A DNA stretch of 41,970 bases, taken from an uncultured Akkermansia sp. GTDB lineage: Bacteria > Verrucomicrobiota > Verrucomicrobiia > Verrucomicrobiales > Akkermansiaceae. The notes under the pieces are model-generated. The model saw only the letters and a list, made by a program, of their open reading frames with translations. It did no database searches and was not told where the DNA came from. Shown piece by piece: positions 7,492 to 17,200 of this stretch. Both the position numbers and the translations under genes were made by a program. The DNA lies in the NCBI GenBank assembly GCA_947588645.1, contig CANPYO010000007.1, positions 1 through 41,970 of the forward strand. The letters are read 5' to 3'. Within the stretch, counting starts at the first letter, position 1. Each line of letters begins with the position of its first letter.

Positions 7492-10400
7492 ACGGCATCT
7501 CTTCTCGTAGTCGGTTCGCTGGTCATCGCCAATGGATCCAACGGCAAAATAGCGTGCCTCCGGATGGTGAAAAATGAGGGCACAGACGGAGGCCTGAGGC
7601 TGCATCATGAACGACTCCGTGAGCGAAGCGCCCGTGTGCATCGATGCATCAAGCAGCGCAAATACTGTGCGCTTCTCCGCGTGATCCGGTTGACTCGGGT
7701 AGCCACAAGCAGGTCGAATGCTCTGCACCCCGTCCGTTGGCCACACGTTGTCAACAATACGGTGGACATTTTCTGCCATGGCCTCTGCCAGCACATTGGA
7801 CAGAGCACGTACCAACAGGGAGGAGTAGGTATCCCCTTGCTCATCCAATTGCGCACCCCATCGATCTGCACCGAGGATACTCACCTGCATGGCGCCCACG
7901 TAACCCTCGTACGGCTCAGGCGGCACAAAGTCGGCCAGAGCGAGGCGCGGTTTGTCGCTCATTTGCTGACAGCGCATGGTATGCAGCAGATAACGGCTTT
8001 CAACGATCTGAATATCATCCCCCGTACTGTTGGCACGCCATATGCCGAAGCAGCCGCGGGCGTGCAAGAGTTGTCTCTCCCCGGCAGTGCGCATCAGAGC
8101 GCGGGCATCGGTGAGCAGTTCTTTCACCTGCTCTGCCTGCTGGGAAGCGACGTCGACGCGCAGGGCACGACGAGTGGGATTCCAAGTCTCTTGTAGTCCG
8201 AAGACACGCAATAGAATACTCCAGTCAGCCACGCTTTCCAGTTCCTCCCAACCGATTTCATAATCCAATCGCGGCGTGCAGCATGCGCACCCGCACGGTA
8301 CACCTGCGGTAAACACACCTGTACGCTGCGGCATTGGGATACACGTGTTTGCCCAATCTGTTTTCAGTGCAGCCGCGCGGGCGCACGCAAGCGTCATCAG
8401 CGGCTTTTTCTCCTGGCCGGCATAGCCCGTGCGCAGCTCTTCTTGCTGCCGGCGGATGGTCGCCAACGCTGCCGAGCGCCCCTGCCCTATGAGCGAGGCC
8501 GCCACCGGCGCCACGGTAGAGGCATCCGCCGTATGCACTACCACGCCGTGCGGGTAGAACGGAGCAAGCTTAAGCGCAGTGTGCAGAGGGCTTGTCGTTG
8601 CGCCTCCCACGAGCAGCGGCACGCTCTGTCCCGCCTTCTCCAGCTCACTTGCCACGTGTCCCATCTCCTCCAGCGAGGGGGTAATCAATCCTGAAAGCGC
8701 CACCAGATCAGCCTTCTCGCGTTGCACGGCTTCCAATATCTTTTCACAGGGCACCATCACCCCCAAATCCACCACGCGAAAACCATTGCACGCAAGTACC
8801 ACGCCCACAATGTTCTTGCCAATGTCGTGGACATCTCCCTTCACCGTGGCCAATACGACCGTGCCCACGGCAGAAGCGCCGGCTTTGTCCTGCTCAATGA
8901 AGGGAGTGAGCACGCCTACACTTTTTTTCATAACGCGCGCGCTCTTCACCACTTGGGGCAAGAACATTTTGCCTGCACCGAACTGCTCCCCCACCTGTTT
9001 CATCCCTTCCATCAACGGACCTTCAATGACTGCGAGTGCACTTCCACAGGCTTGCATGGCCTCCAGCGTATCCGTGTCGATAAAGTCGGTGATGCCCTTT
9101 ACAAGGGCGTGAGCCAAGCGCTGCTGCACGGGCCACTTGCGCCACGCAGCAACATCTGCTGTACTTTGATCGCACTTCTGCTCCTTCTGTGCGACAAGCC
9201 GGTGTGCGTAGTCGGTAAGCCGTTCGGTGGCGTCCTCGCGGCGGTTGAGCAGCACGTCCTCCACGAGTTCCAAACGATCTCTCGGTATGTCATCATACAC
9301 ATCGAGCATCCCCGCATTTACGATGCACACGTCCAATCCGCCTTTCTGCGCGTGATAGAGGAAAGCGGAGTGCATGGCTTCGCGCACGGGATTTATGCCG
9401 CGGAATGCAAAAGAGACATTGGAGATGCCGCCGGAGATATGGCAAGCCGGGAAAAGACGGTGTATTTCCGCTGACGCTATAAAGAAATCGCGCGCGTAAT
9501 TGGCGTGCTCTGCAATGCCGGTGCCCACCGTCAGCACATTGGGGTCGAAAATGATGTCCTCTTCCGGGAAGCCGATGCATTCCGTGAGCAATTTGTGCGC
9601 ACGGCCGGCGATGCGAACGCGATCTTCGACAGAGGTTGCCTGCCCCTGCTCGTCAAATCCCATGACCACTACAGCTGCACCATAACGACGGATAAGGCGC
9701 GCACGACGCAAAAATTCCTCCTCCCCATTTTTTAACGAGATGGAGTTCACAATTCCCTTGCCTTGTATGCAACTCAGTCCGGCTTCTATCACCTCCCACT
9801 TGGAGGAATCGATCATGAAAGGTACGCGAGCGATGTCAGGCTCAGCGACCACCAGATTCAAAAATTTTGTCATTACCTCCGGGCCATCGAGCATACCGTC
9901 ATCGAAGCAAAAGTCCAGCACAGTCGCCCCATTTTCCACCTGCTTGCGGGCAATGGAGAGAGCCTCTTCGTACTGCGCTTCACGGATAAGGCGGGCAAAC
10001 TTGGGAGAGCCAGCCACATTGCATCGTTCTCCCACGAAAAGTGTGTTGCGCGCGCGGTCGTGGTTGTAGGCTTCCAATCCGGAGAGACGCATTTGCCCTG
10101 CCGGAGCATGAGCAGCCGGCGTACGCGGTGGAAAATCCTGCACAGCCTCGCGAATGGCGCGTATATATTCCGGCGTGGTGCCACAACAGCCGCCGACAAT
10201 ATTCAACAAGCCCTCTCGGGCGTACTCACGCAGAATGCCGGCCATGTGCTCTGCCGTATGCTCATAACCGCCGGGCGCCAGTGGGTCGGGCATGCCCGCG
10301 TTCGGATACATACTGACGGCGCAGTCTGCCAGCGCGCTCAATTCCCGGGCAAATGGCAGCATCAGGTCCGCCCCCAGCGCACAGTTGATGCCCACTGCCA

Positions 10401-11190
10401 GTGGCCGCGCGTGCCGTATGGAGTTCCAAAATGCCTCTACGGTCTGCCCGGAGAGAGTGCGCCCGGCGCGGTCAGTCACGGTAAAGCTGATCACAACCGG
10501 CGGGAGCTCCGCATTCGTTTCTTCGCGCAGTTCATCAATGGCAAAAAGGCAAGCCTTGGCATTCAGAGTGTCGAAAATCGTCTCGAGCAGCAGCATATCC
10601 ACCTCTCCCTCCACGAGAGCCTTCACTTGCTCGCGGTAAGCACGGCGCAGCTGGTGAAAATGTACCGCACGAAAGCCCGGATCATTCACATCCGGCGAGA
10701 GGGAGGCGGTAACGGACAGCGGCCCGATGGATCCCGCCACGAAACGCGGTCGTCCATCCTTTTCCTGCGCTTCATCCGCAGCAGCGCGTGCCAGCCTACA
10801 GGCAGCTCCATTCATTTGGCGCACCAATTCGGCCAAAGCTGCATCTTCCAACACTCCATCGAAATAAGCCTGGTCACGAGGTCCCGGGGGAGCAGTGTGA
10901 AAAAACTCATGCTGGCCGATGCAGGTGGACGCAAAGGTGCAGGTGGTAATGATATCAGCCCCGGCTTGCAAGTAGTCACGGTGGATTCCTGCTATAATTT
11001 GAGGCTGAGTAAGCACCAGCACATCATTGTTGTTGCGCAGGTCGTGCGGATACTTCTTCGTGTCTGCAAAGGACGCGCCGCGGTAGTCCTCCTCCGTCAG
11101 GCGATGCTTCTGCACCATGGTGCCCATGGCGCCATCCAAAATCAATATGCGCTCGCGCAGCAGGTCTCGGAGTTGCTCAGTGCGGGGCAT
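7474..11190 (-). CDS. metH: Cobalamin-dependent methionine synthase
   Basis: Transfers the methyl group of methyltetrahydrofolate to homocysteine via methylcobalamin. All four modules are present in 1238 residues. The homocysteine domain (1-345) has zinc ligands in GINC (C270) and GGCC (C335, C336). The folate domain (about 380-640) starts at [14 protein letters not shown]. The cobalamin cap and Rossmann part (680-905) contain GDVHDIGKN, where H788 is the lower cobalt ligand. The reactivation domain (about 930-1238) contains [16 protein letters not shown]. The C-terminus ends shortly after [18 protein letters not shown], about 18-20 residues earlier than E. coli MetH. The final codons and TAA come from repeat B2. 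A cysteine cluster (CGCACC, about 966-971) precedes the reactivation domain. It follows nuoA by 24 nt. No cobalamin riboswitch is visible. Confidence 0.97.
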   Translation of the reverse strand: MPRTEQLRDLLRERILILDGAMGTMVQKHRLTEEDYRGASFADTKKYPHDLRNNNDVLVLTQPQIIAGIHRDYLQAGADIITTCTFASTCIGQHEFFHTAPPGPRDQAYFDGVLEDAALAELVRQMNGAACRLARAAADEAQEKDGRPRFVAGSIGPLSVTASLSPDVNDPGFRAVHFHQLRRAYREQVKALVEGEVDMLLLETIFDTLNAKACLFAIDELREETNAELPPVVISFTVTDRAGRTLSGQTVEAFWNSIRHARPLAVGINCALGADLMLPFARELSALADCAVSMYPNAGMPDPLAPGGYEHTAEHMAGILREYAREGLLNIVGGCCGTTPEYIRAIREAVQDFPPRTPAAHAPAGQMRLSGLEAYNHDRARNTLFVGERCNVAGSPKFARLIREAQYEEALSIARKQVENGATVLDFCFDDGMLDGPEVMTKFLNLVVAEPDIARVPFMIDSSKWEVIEAGLSCIQGKGIVNSISLKNGEEEFLRRARLIRRYGAAVVVMGFDEQGQATSVEDRVRIAGRAHKLLTECIGFPEEDIIFDPNVLTVGTGIAEHANYARDFFIASAEIHRLFPACHISGGISNVSFAFRGINPVREAMHSAFLYHAQKGGLDVCIVNAGMLDVYDDIPRDRLELVEDVLLNRREDATERLTDYAHRLVAQKEQKCDQSTADVAAWRKWPVQQRLAHALVKGITDFIDTDTLEAMQACGSALAVIEGPLMEGMKQVGEQFGAGKMFLPQVVKSARVMKKSVGVLTPFIEQDKAGASAVGTVVLATVKGDVHDIGKNIVGVVLACNGFRVVDLGVMVPCEKILEAVQREKADLVALSGLITPSLEEMGHVASELEKAGQSVPLLVGGATTSPLHTALKLAPFYPHGVVVHTADASTVAPVAASLIGQGRSAALATIRRQQEELRTGYAGQEKKPLMTLACARAAALKTDWANTCIPMPQRTGVFTAGVPCGCACCTPRLDYEIGWEELESVADWSILLRVFGLQETWNPTRRALRVDVASQQAEQVKELLTDARALMRTAGERQLLHARGCFGIWRANSTGDDIQIVESRYLLHTMRCQQMSDKPRLALADFVPPEPYEGYVGAMQVSILGADRWGAQLDEQGDTYSSLLVRALSNVLAEAMAENVHRIVDNVWPTDGVQSIRPACGYPSQPDHAEKRTVFALLDASMHTGASLTESFMMQPQASVCALIFHHPEARYFAVGSIGDDQRTDYEKRCRPRVSQ

Positions 11191-11214
11191 TGCGCGTTGT
11201 CATGAGAGCGTGGG

Positions 11215-11610
11215 TTAGCGCTCCGGAGGCGTCGGGTTCTTGTGCCACACGATCACTCCTTTCCCAACAGCGTAGAGGAATACTGCCAAAAGAACACCGA
11301 TGAAGATCCCCATCGAAGCGAGTGCAGAACCATTTTCCTGTACGGCGCCCTTGAAGTTCACTGCCCATGGATAGAGCAATATCACCTCCAAATCAAACAC
11401 GAGAAACAGTACCGCCACCAAGTAGTACTTAATCGAGAAAAATCCCGGCGCTCCATCCCCTTCCGGCACATTACCACACTCGTAGGGGATATCCTGTGCC
11501 CTGCGCAACTTCGCCCTCCGACCAAATATCACGCTTAGTATAAGGATCATCCCCGCAAAGCCAAAACCGGCCAATAACTGAACTAATGCTGAAAAATATT
11601 CCTGCTGCAT
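11215..11610 (-). CDS. nuoA: NADH-quinone oxidoreductase subunit A
   Basis: Small membrane subunit of respiratory complex I. It has 131 residues and three transmembrane helices. The family signatures are clear: DIPYECGNVPEG in the first loop, where the conserved cysteine lies, and FSIKYYLVAVLFLVFDLEVI covering helix 2. Length is normal. The other nuo genes are absent. Its neighbour downstream is metH (24 nt away, same strand), and upstream is a repeat followed by a divergent efflux operon. Either the rest of complex I is elsewhere or this is a second stray copy. It has a near-consensus promoter with about an 8-nt leader. Confidence 0.95.
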   Translation of the reverse strand: MQQEYFSALVQLLAGFGFAGMILILSVIFGRRAKLRRAQDIPYECGNVPEGDGAPGFFSIKYYLVAVLFLVFDLEVILLYPWAVNFKGAVQENGSALASMGIFIGVLLAVFLYAVGKGVIVWHKNPTPPER

Positions 11611-11624
11611 ACGCTCTGCGCCGC

Positions 11625-11653
11625 TTTATAGCACATCCTCCCGACTCTGTCAA
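11625..11653 (-). promoter_or_regulatory. Promoter of nuoA-metH
   Basis: TTGACA (11648-11653), 17 nt, TATAAA (11625-11630) on the minus strand, the best promoter in the window. The start site should lie near 11618 and the ATG is at 11608-11610. A repeat hairpin starts 7 bp upstream of the -35 box. Confidence 0.8.
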
Positions 11654-11660
11654 GACACAA

Positions 11661-11898
11661 GCAAACGCATTAGAAAATGCGTTTGCCTATGTACGATGTA
11701 CGATTTTCGAGGTACGATTTATTAATAGTGTGCGCGTTGCACAGATTTTTTCGGATCATTAATGTATGATGGAATCCCTTTGGAGCCATCATCATGATGA
11801 CCGCTGGTTATCATGATTTTTGATTCGGAACTAGGCATGGGATCAACCGTTTGGAGAGGTTTCTCTGCTTTTCCTCTTCATCCAAATGCGTTTGCCCC
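11661..11898 (+). repeat. Dispersed element, family A copy 1 (A1)
   Basis: About 240 bp filling the divergent gap between nuoA and the efflux operon. The left hairpin has 11-bp arms (11661-11671, 11676-11686, loop AGAA). CCTATG and four heptamers follow at 11692-11719 (TACGATG, TACGATT, TTCGAGG, TACGATT). Next is the family block TATTAATAGTGTGCGCG, TTGCACAGATTTTTTCG. The middle (ATCATTAATGTATGATGG to TGGTTATCATGATTTTTG) matches copy A2 closely. The distal part (GATCAACCGTTTGGAGAG) instead matches copy A5. It ends in AAATGCGTTTGCCCC, the inverse of the left terminus. Confidence 0.8.
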
Positions 11899-12014
11899 AG
11901 CGCAGAGTTATTTTTTCTGATTTTCATTTAATTTCAATCTTTTGCGCAAACAATTTCGCCTTGAAAGGTGGTCTATCTCATCAAAAAGACGAATACAGAG
12001 CAGGAAAGTTACAC

Positions 12015-12062
12015 ATGGGTGGTAAAAAATGGTGGAGAAATTACGTATATACGAGTGTATGA
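12015..12062 (+). CDS. Putative 15-residue leader peptide of the efflux operon
   Basis: ATG at 12015 opens a 15-codon frame, MGGKKWWRNYVYTSV, preceded by AGGAAAG with a 7-nt spacing. Its TGA overlaps the ATG of the adaptor gene at 12059 (ATGA), so ribosomes ending here could restart on the adaptor. The peptide is basic and aromatic and contains paired Trp codons. Leader peptides of this size control some antibiotic-resistance and efflux genes by ribosome stalling. That role here is inference only. No alternative mRNA hairpins were established. Confidence 0.4.
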   Translation: MGGKKWWRNYVYTSV

Positions 12063-14200
12063 AGTGTGTTTTCTTGATAGGTGCCCTTTCGATTGTGGGT
12101 GTGGCACAGGCTTTGCCCGTACTCGGGAAGCCGGAGCACGTACAGGTGGAAAAGGCAACAACAGGACGCGACTATGTGGCGCGCCGCAGCATTGGTCATG
12201 TGGAAGCTATTCGTACGGTTCATGTGCGCGCGGCAGTGGAGGGCTTTCTCATTGCAACGGACTGCAAGGAGGGAGCGCTGGTGAAGGAAGGAGACGTGCT
12301 TTTCCGCATCGACCCTCTGCGCTACCAAGCCGCTGTGCAGCAAGCTGAGGCCGACCTTGCGCGTATTGATGCTCAAATTATATACGCTACCAATAATCAC
12401 AAGCGTCTTTCTAAACTCGCAGAAGATTTTGCAACATCCAGAGAGGAAATGGAAACCGCTCTGGCCAAGTTGGAGGAGCTCAAAGCGAGCCGCTCCGGCG
12501 CTCAAGCTGACCTTGCCAAAGCCAAAAAGGACTTGGAAGACTGCACCATCCGCGCCGAAATCTCCGGTCGCATCGGGCGTGTCGAGTTCTCCGATGGTAA
12601 CTACATTACCGCCGGTGAACAGTTGGCCACGATCACCCAAATAGATCCCATCTACGTCCGCTTCCCACTCAGTCAATCGGACGTAAATGGTGCATTCGGC
12701 GGTCCACGGCGCATTGGCTCTGTGGCAGATGTGCGGCTCATTACCGCCAGCGGCGCCCAATATCCTTCTTCCGGTACAATAGAAATCGTCGATAATCAGG
12801 TATCCGGTAGCACAGATTCCTACACCTTGTGGGCCAATTTTCCGAACAAGGAACATACGCTAATTCCCCGCGGTATTGGGGCTTTGTTGATTTCCCTCAC
12901 CGATACGATGGAGGTGACGACAGTGCCGCTCACCGCGGTGCAACACGATGCTGCCGGCTCCTTCGTGTATACCGTGGCTGAAGATGGAACGGTGGCACGA
13001 CGCGATGTGGTGTCCGGCGCCATCCGGGGGCGTCTGCAATCTATTTATGAAGGGCTCAATCCGGGTGAGACGGTGATTACTGATGGAGCCCACAAGACGC
13101 GCCAGGGGGCGAAAGTGGTTCCGGTGTTCCCGGAACAGAAGAGTATGCGCAGCTCGAAACCTGCAGCTGAAAGCGCATCGCAAGCAGAACCCGCCTTGCC
13201 CGTGCAAGTGGCCACAGCCAAACTCATTGCCGACCCCACGGTGCTGGAATGCAATGGCGCGCGTGTAGAAGCCATCAACCGTGTGAACATCCGTCCGCTT
13301 GTGCAGGGTATCCTCGCAGAGCCTGCTTTCAAGGAGGGCGACCGCGTGCAGAAAGGGGATATTCTTTTCTCCATCGACCCCACTCGCTACCAAGCTACGG
13401 TAGATGCCCAGCAATCTGCTATCAGTGTGTTGGATGTGCGTATTGCCGATGCTCGCACCAAGTTGGCACGACAAGAGGAACTCGTGAAACGAAACGCCAC
13501 CAGTCGCGATGAACTGGAGAGTGCTGAGGCCGCACTCAATGAGCTTCTAGCCCTCAAATCCGGCGCTGAAGCGGCTCTGATTATTGCAAAGGACAACCTG
13601 TCGCGCTGCACGATACGCGCTTGGATGGATGGGCGCATCGGTCGTGTAAACTTCTCCAAAGGAAATTACATTGCCGACATGAAGTCACCGCTAGCCACGC
13701 TCGTGCAACTCAGCCCCATCTACGTGCGATTTTCACTAAGTGAAAGCGCTATTCTCTCTCATTTCGGCACAGTGGATAAACTGGTGGCGGATGCAGATAT
13801 CTCGCTCGTAACTGCCACCGGCAAGGTGCTACCAGAAAAAGGCCGCGTGGCTTTCTGCGATAATTTAGTGCAAGCTTCTACGGATACTATCAATATCTGG
13901 GGTGTTTTTGAAAATAAAGAACACATCCTGCAACCCGGCGGTGTGGTTACCATCCGTGTCGGCCGTCGCAGCGAACAATCTGTGCCCGCCATCCCGTCTG
14001 CTGCTGTCCTTACCGATACCCGAGGACATTATGCCTACGTGCTACACAATGGCCGTGCCAAGCTCACGCGTATTCATTGCGGCACTGCCACTGACGATGG
14101 TCTTATCCCAGTTTATGACGGAGTGCAGCAAGGTGATCAGGTCATCACGACGAATCTCGCTGCATTGGAGGATGGTACTCCTGTAGTTTCCGAGCAATAA
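12059..14200 (+). CDS. RND efflux periplasmic adaptor, two adaptor units fused in tandem
   Basis: Periplasmic membrane-fusion protein that would link the AcrB-type pump encoded next to an outer-membrane channel. The 713-residue product is about twice the normal adaptor length, because two complete adaptor units lie in one chain (about 30-350 and 375-710). Each has a lipoyl half (VRAAVEGFL / IRPLVQGIL, then KEGDVLFRIDPLRYQ / QKGDILFSIDPTRYQ), an alpha-hairpin, a second lipoyl half (CTIRAEISGRIGRVEFSDGN / CTIRAWMDGRIGRVNFSKGN), a beta-barrel (PIYVRFPLSQS / PIYVRFSLSES) and a membrane-proximal domain. The linker is Ala/Glu/Ser-rich. A signal peptide (MKCVFLIGALSIVGVAQA) supports the ATG at 12059 over the ATG at 12029. 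No lipobox is seen. The pump gene begins 24 nt downstream, and no TolC-type gene is nearby. Confidence 0.92.
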   Translation: MKCVFLIGALSIVGVAQALPVLGKPEHVQVEKATTGRDYVARRSIGHVEAIRTVHVRAAVEGFLIATDCKEGALVKEGDVLFRIDPLRYQAAVQQAEADLARIDAQIIYATNNHKRLSKLAEDFATSREEMETALAKLEELKASRSGAQADLAKAKKDLEDCTIRAEISGRIGRVEFSDGNYITAGEQLATITQIDPIYVRFPLSQSDVNGAFGGPRRIGSVADVRLITASGAQYPSSGTIEIVDNQVSGSTDSYTLWANFPNKEHTLIPRGIGALLISLTDTMEVTTVPLTAVQHDAAGSFVYTVAEDGTVARRDVVSGAIRGRLQSIYEGLNPGETVITDGAHKTRQGAKVVPVFPEQKSMRSSKPAAESASQAEPALPVQVATAKLIADPTVLECNGARVEAINRVNIRPLVQGILAEPAFKEGDRVQKGDILFSIDPTRYQATVDAQQSAISVLDVRIADARTKLARQEELVKRNATSRDELESAEAALNELLALKSGAEAALIIAKDNLSRCTIRAWMDGRIGRVNFSKGNYIADMKSPLATLVQLSPIYVRFSLSESAILSHFGTVDKLVADADISLVTATGKVLPEKGRVAFCDNLVQASTDTINIWGVFENKEHILQPGGVVTIRVGRRSEQSVPAIPSAAVLTDTRGHYAYVLHNGRAKLTRIHCGTATDDGLIPVYDGVQQGDQVITTNLAALEDGTPVVSEQ

Positions 14201-14224
14201 GAAATCTTTTCCCAAAAAACGACC

Positions 14225-17200
14225 ATGTTTTCCGATCTTTTTATTCACCGTCCGAAGTTAGCCTTCGTTGTTTCCATCCTCATGATGCTGGGCGGCCTGT
14301 TGTGTCTCACAAAAATGCCCGTTGCAGAGTATCCGGAAGTCTCCCCGCCTACCATCAGCGTGCGCATGACTTACAGCGGCGCCAGCGCCGAGGAGCTGGC
14401 CGAAGTCGTCGCAGCCCCGGTAGAAGAGCAGCTCATCGGCATGGAGAACCTGCTCTACTTCTACTCCACTTGCGCCAACAATGGCACCTACATGCTCACC
14501 CTCATTTTCGAGACCGGCACAAATGACGACATGGCTTTTGTAAACGTGTCCAATGCCATCAAGCAAGTAGAGTCAAAACTCCCTGCCGAGATCAAGCAGA
14601 CGGGCTACAATATCCGCAAACGCTCCGGCGACATGCTCTGTTTCATCAACTTCATGTGCGATGAAAACAAGATGAGCACGCTGGAACTCGCCAACTGGAT
14701 GCGCATGAACGTGCGCGACCGTATCGGTCAGGTGGACGGCGTGTCGGAGGTGGATATCATCCCGCTCCGCTACTACGCCATGCGCGTCTGGATGAACAGC
14801 ACCCGCATGAGTGCGCTCAATATCACCCCGCAGGATGTTAACGATGCCATTTCTTCTCAGAATATCCAAGCAGCGGCAGGTTCGGTAGGCGCCGAGGATG
14901 AGCAGTCCTACGCCACCTTCAAGGTGACAGCCACGGGACGCTTGCGCACGGCGGAGCAATTCGGAGACATCATCGTGAAGCGCGGCGAGGACGGACACGT
15001 GACCAAACTCAAGGACATTGCCGTCATCGAGCTCGGTGCCGAATGGAACTCCGGCTACAGCCGTCTCAACGGCAAGGATGCTGTCGGTATGATCATCCAC
15101 CGCAACAACGAAGCTAACGCCTTGGCCACAGTGGAAGCCGTGCAGGCGATGATGAAGCAAATTGAGCCGAATATGCCTGATGGCATGGAGTGGACAATGG
15201 GTTATGATCCTACGGAGGCTATCAGCGCCACCATGGAGGAGATTGTGTTCACACTAGTACTGGCTCTCATTCTTGTCGTCGCGGTCACATACCTGTTCCT
15301 TCAGGATTGGAGGGCAACACTCATTCCTGCGCTAGCTATTCCGATTTCCCTGCTGGGCGCGTTTATGATCATGTATGCGCTGGGCTACAGCATCAACGTG
15401 TTGACCATGTTCGGTTTAATTTTGGTGATCGGTTCGCTGGTGGATGACGCCATTGTGGTGGTGGAGAACGTGATGCGTCTTATCCAAGAGGAGAAGCTGT
15501 CGCCCAAGGAGGCCACCCTCAAGAGCATGCGCCAAATTACCGGAGCTATCATCGCCACCACGCTGGTGACACTGGCCGTGTACGTTCCCATTGCCTTCTA
15601 CGGCGGCATGGTGGGAGTGATATACACTCAATTTTCTGTGACGATGTGCGTGGCACTGTGTATTTCGACTTTCAATGCCCTCACGCTCTCCCCTGCCCTT
15701 TGCTCACTCATTCTAAAACCAGCCGGCTCCAAAGAAAACCGCTTTTTCACATTGCTGTTCTGGCCATTCAACAAGTTCATGGAGATTGGGAGGCGCATTT
15801 ACCTCTTCGGCGCGGGAATCCTGGTGCGCCATGCATGGCTCACGGTGCTGGTGCTTCTGGCCGTTCTGGGAGCCAACTACATGTATTTCAATGGCTCTCC
15901 AATTTGGTGGCAAAATCTCATACATGGAGAGCAGCAGAAAAAAGCCCCCGTGATGAAGGGAGCCGCCCCCAATTCCGGCGGTCTGCACTTTGCAGACTTC
16001 CTGGCTCCGGGAATGATCAAAAACTCGTTTGTGCCCACCGAGGACAAAGGCGCGCTCTTTGTGATGATTACCATGGAGGGTACCGCCACTGCTAAACAGC
16101 GTACGGACAAGGTGCTGCGACAGCTTGAAGAACGCGTAAGCAAGATCCCCGGCATCCGTGCCGTCAGCGCCCAAAGCGGCTACAGCTTTACAACCGGATC
16201 CGGAGAGAGCAGTGCCATGATGATTATCCAGCTCAAAAACTGGAGCGAGCGCACGACCCCGGATCTTCACGTTTCCGCCATTGCCCAGCGCGTGAATGAA
16301 GCCTGCGCCGATATCCCGGAGGCCTCCATTATGGCGGTCACGCCACCTGCGATCATGGGCTTGGGAATCACGGGCGGCGTGTCCATGGTATTGCAGGTTT
16401 CCGGCGATGCAACTACCCTGGATATGGGCAACATGGTCAAAGAAATTCAACAGCGCTTGCAGGCACACCCCGATAAGGTTTCGCTCGCTCGAAGTGAATA
16501 CAACGCCGAAAACCCACAGATTCGCCTGGAAATCAACCGCGACAAGGCGCAATCGCTCGGCATCCCGGTGAACACAATTTTCAGTACGCTGCAAAGCGTG
16601 ATGGCTTCCTCCTATGTAAATGATTATACTCTTAACGGCTTCAATTTTAAGGTGATGATACAGGGAGCCACGCACGACCGTCGCACACCGGATGACATCC
16701 TTAATCAAATGGTGCGTAATGAGAAAGGGCTTATGGTCCCCCTCTCCGCAGTGTGTTCGCTCTCCTACGCTATGGGACCGGCTCAGTACGCCCGCTTTAA
16801 TCAGTACATGAGCGCGGACATCACGGTGATGCCCGCTCCCGGCGTGAGTTCCGGAGAAGTCATGCAACTCATTGAAGATACGATCAAAGAGATCAACCAA
16901 GAAGAGCGTCAGGCCGGCAATAACCGTCAGTGGATGGTCTCTTGGAAGGATCTCTCTTTCCAAGAGCGCCAGAACACCGGGAAAATCGGCATGCTGGTCG
17001 CTTTGGCTATCCTCTTTGCATACCTTTTCCTGGTCGGGCAGTACGAGAGTTGGACAACCCCGGTGCCGGTTATGCTCACGGTGAGCGTCGCTACACTTGG
17101 CGCTCTCATGGGTGTACACCTTTTCGGTTTATCACTCTCCATTTATGTGCAATTGGGTATCTTAATGCTCATCGGCCTATCAGCCAAAAACGCCATCCTT

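Noticed and set aside
7456..8196. Plus-strand frame starting with [12 protein letters not shown], similar to a peptide from 37-264 minus
   Set aside because: The likeness comes from the repeated B core DNA. The third copy (23273-23335) breaks the frame and most of this frame is antisense to metH.
9763..11205. 480-codon open frame on the plus strand
   Set aside because: It lies wholly opposite metH, whose domains are unmistakable. The translation has no recognisable motif and irregular composition.
11191..11660. Cobalamin riboswitch for metH
   Set aside because: metH is 24 nt behind nuoA and the promoter leaves an ~8-nt leader, so there is no room for one.
12029..12058. ATG at 12029 as adaptor start
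   Set aside because: The signal peptide begins at the ATG at 12059, which is coupled to the leader peptide. The extra ten residues would spoil the signal.
15713..17119. 468-codon open frame on the minus strand
   Set aside because: Antisense to the RND pump. It is His-rich and low-complexity, typical of a shadow of a GC-rich coding strand.
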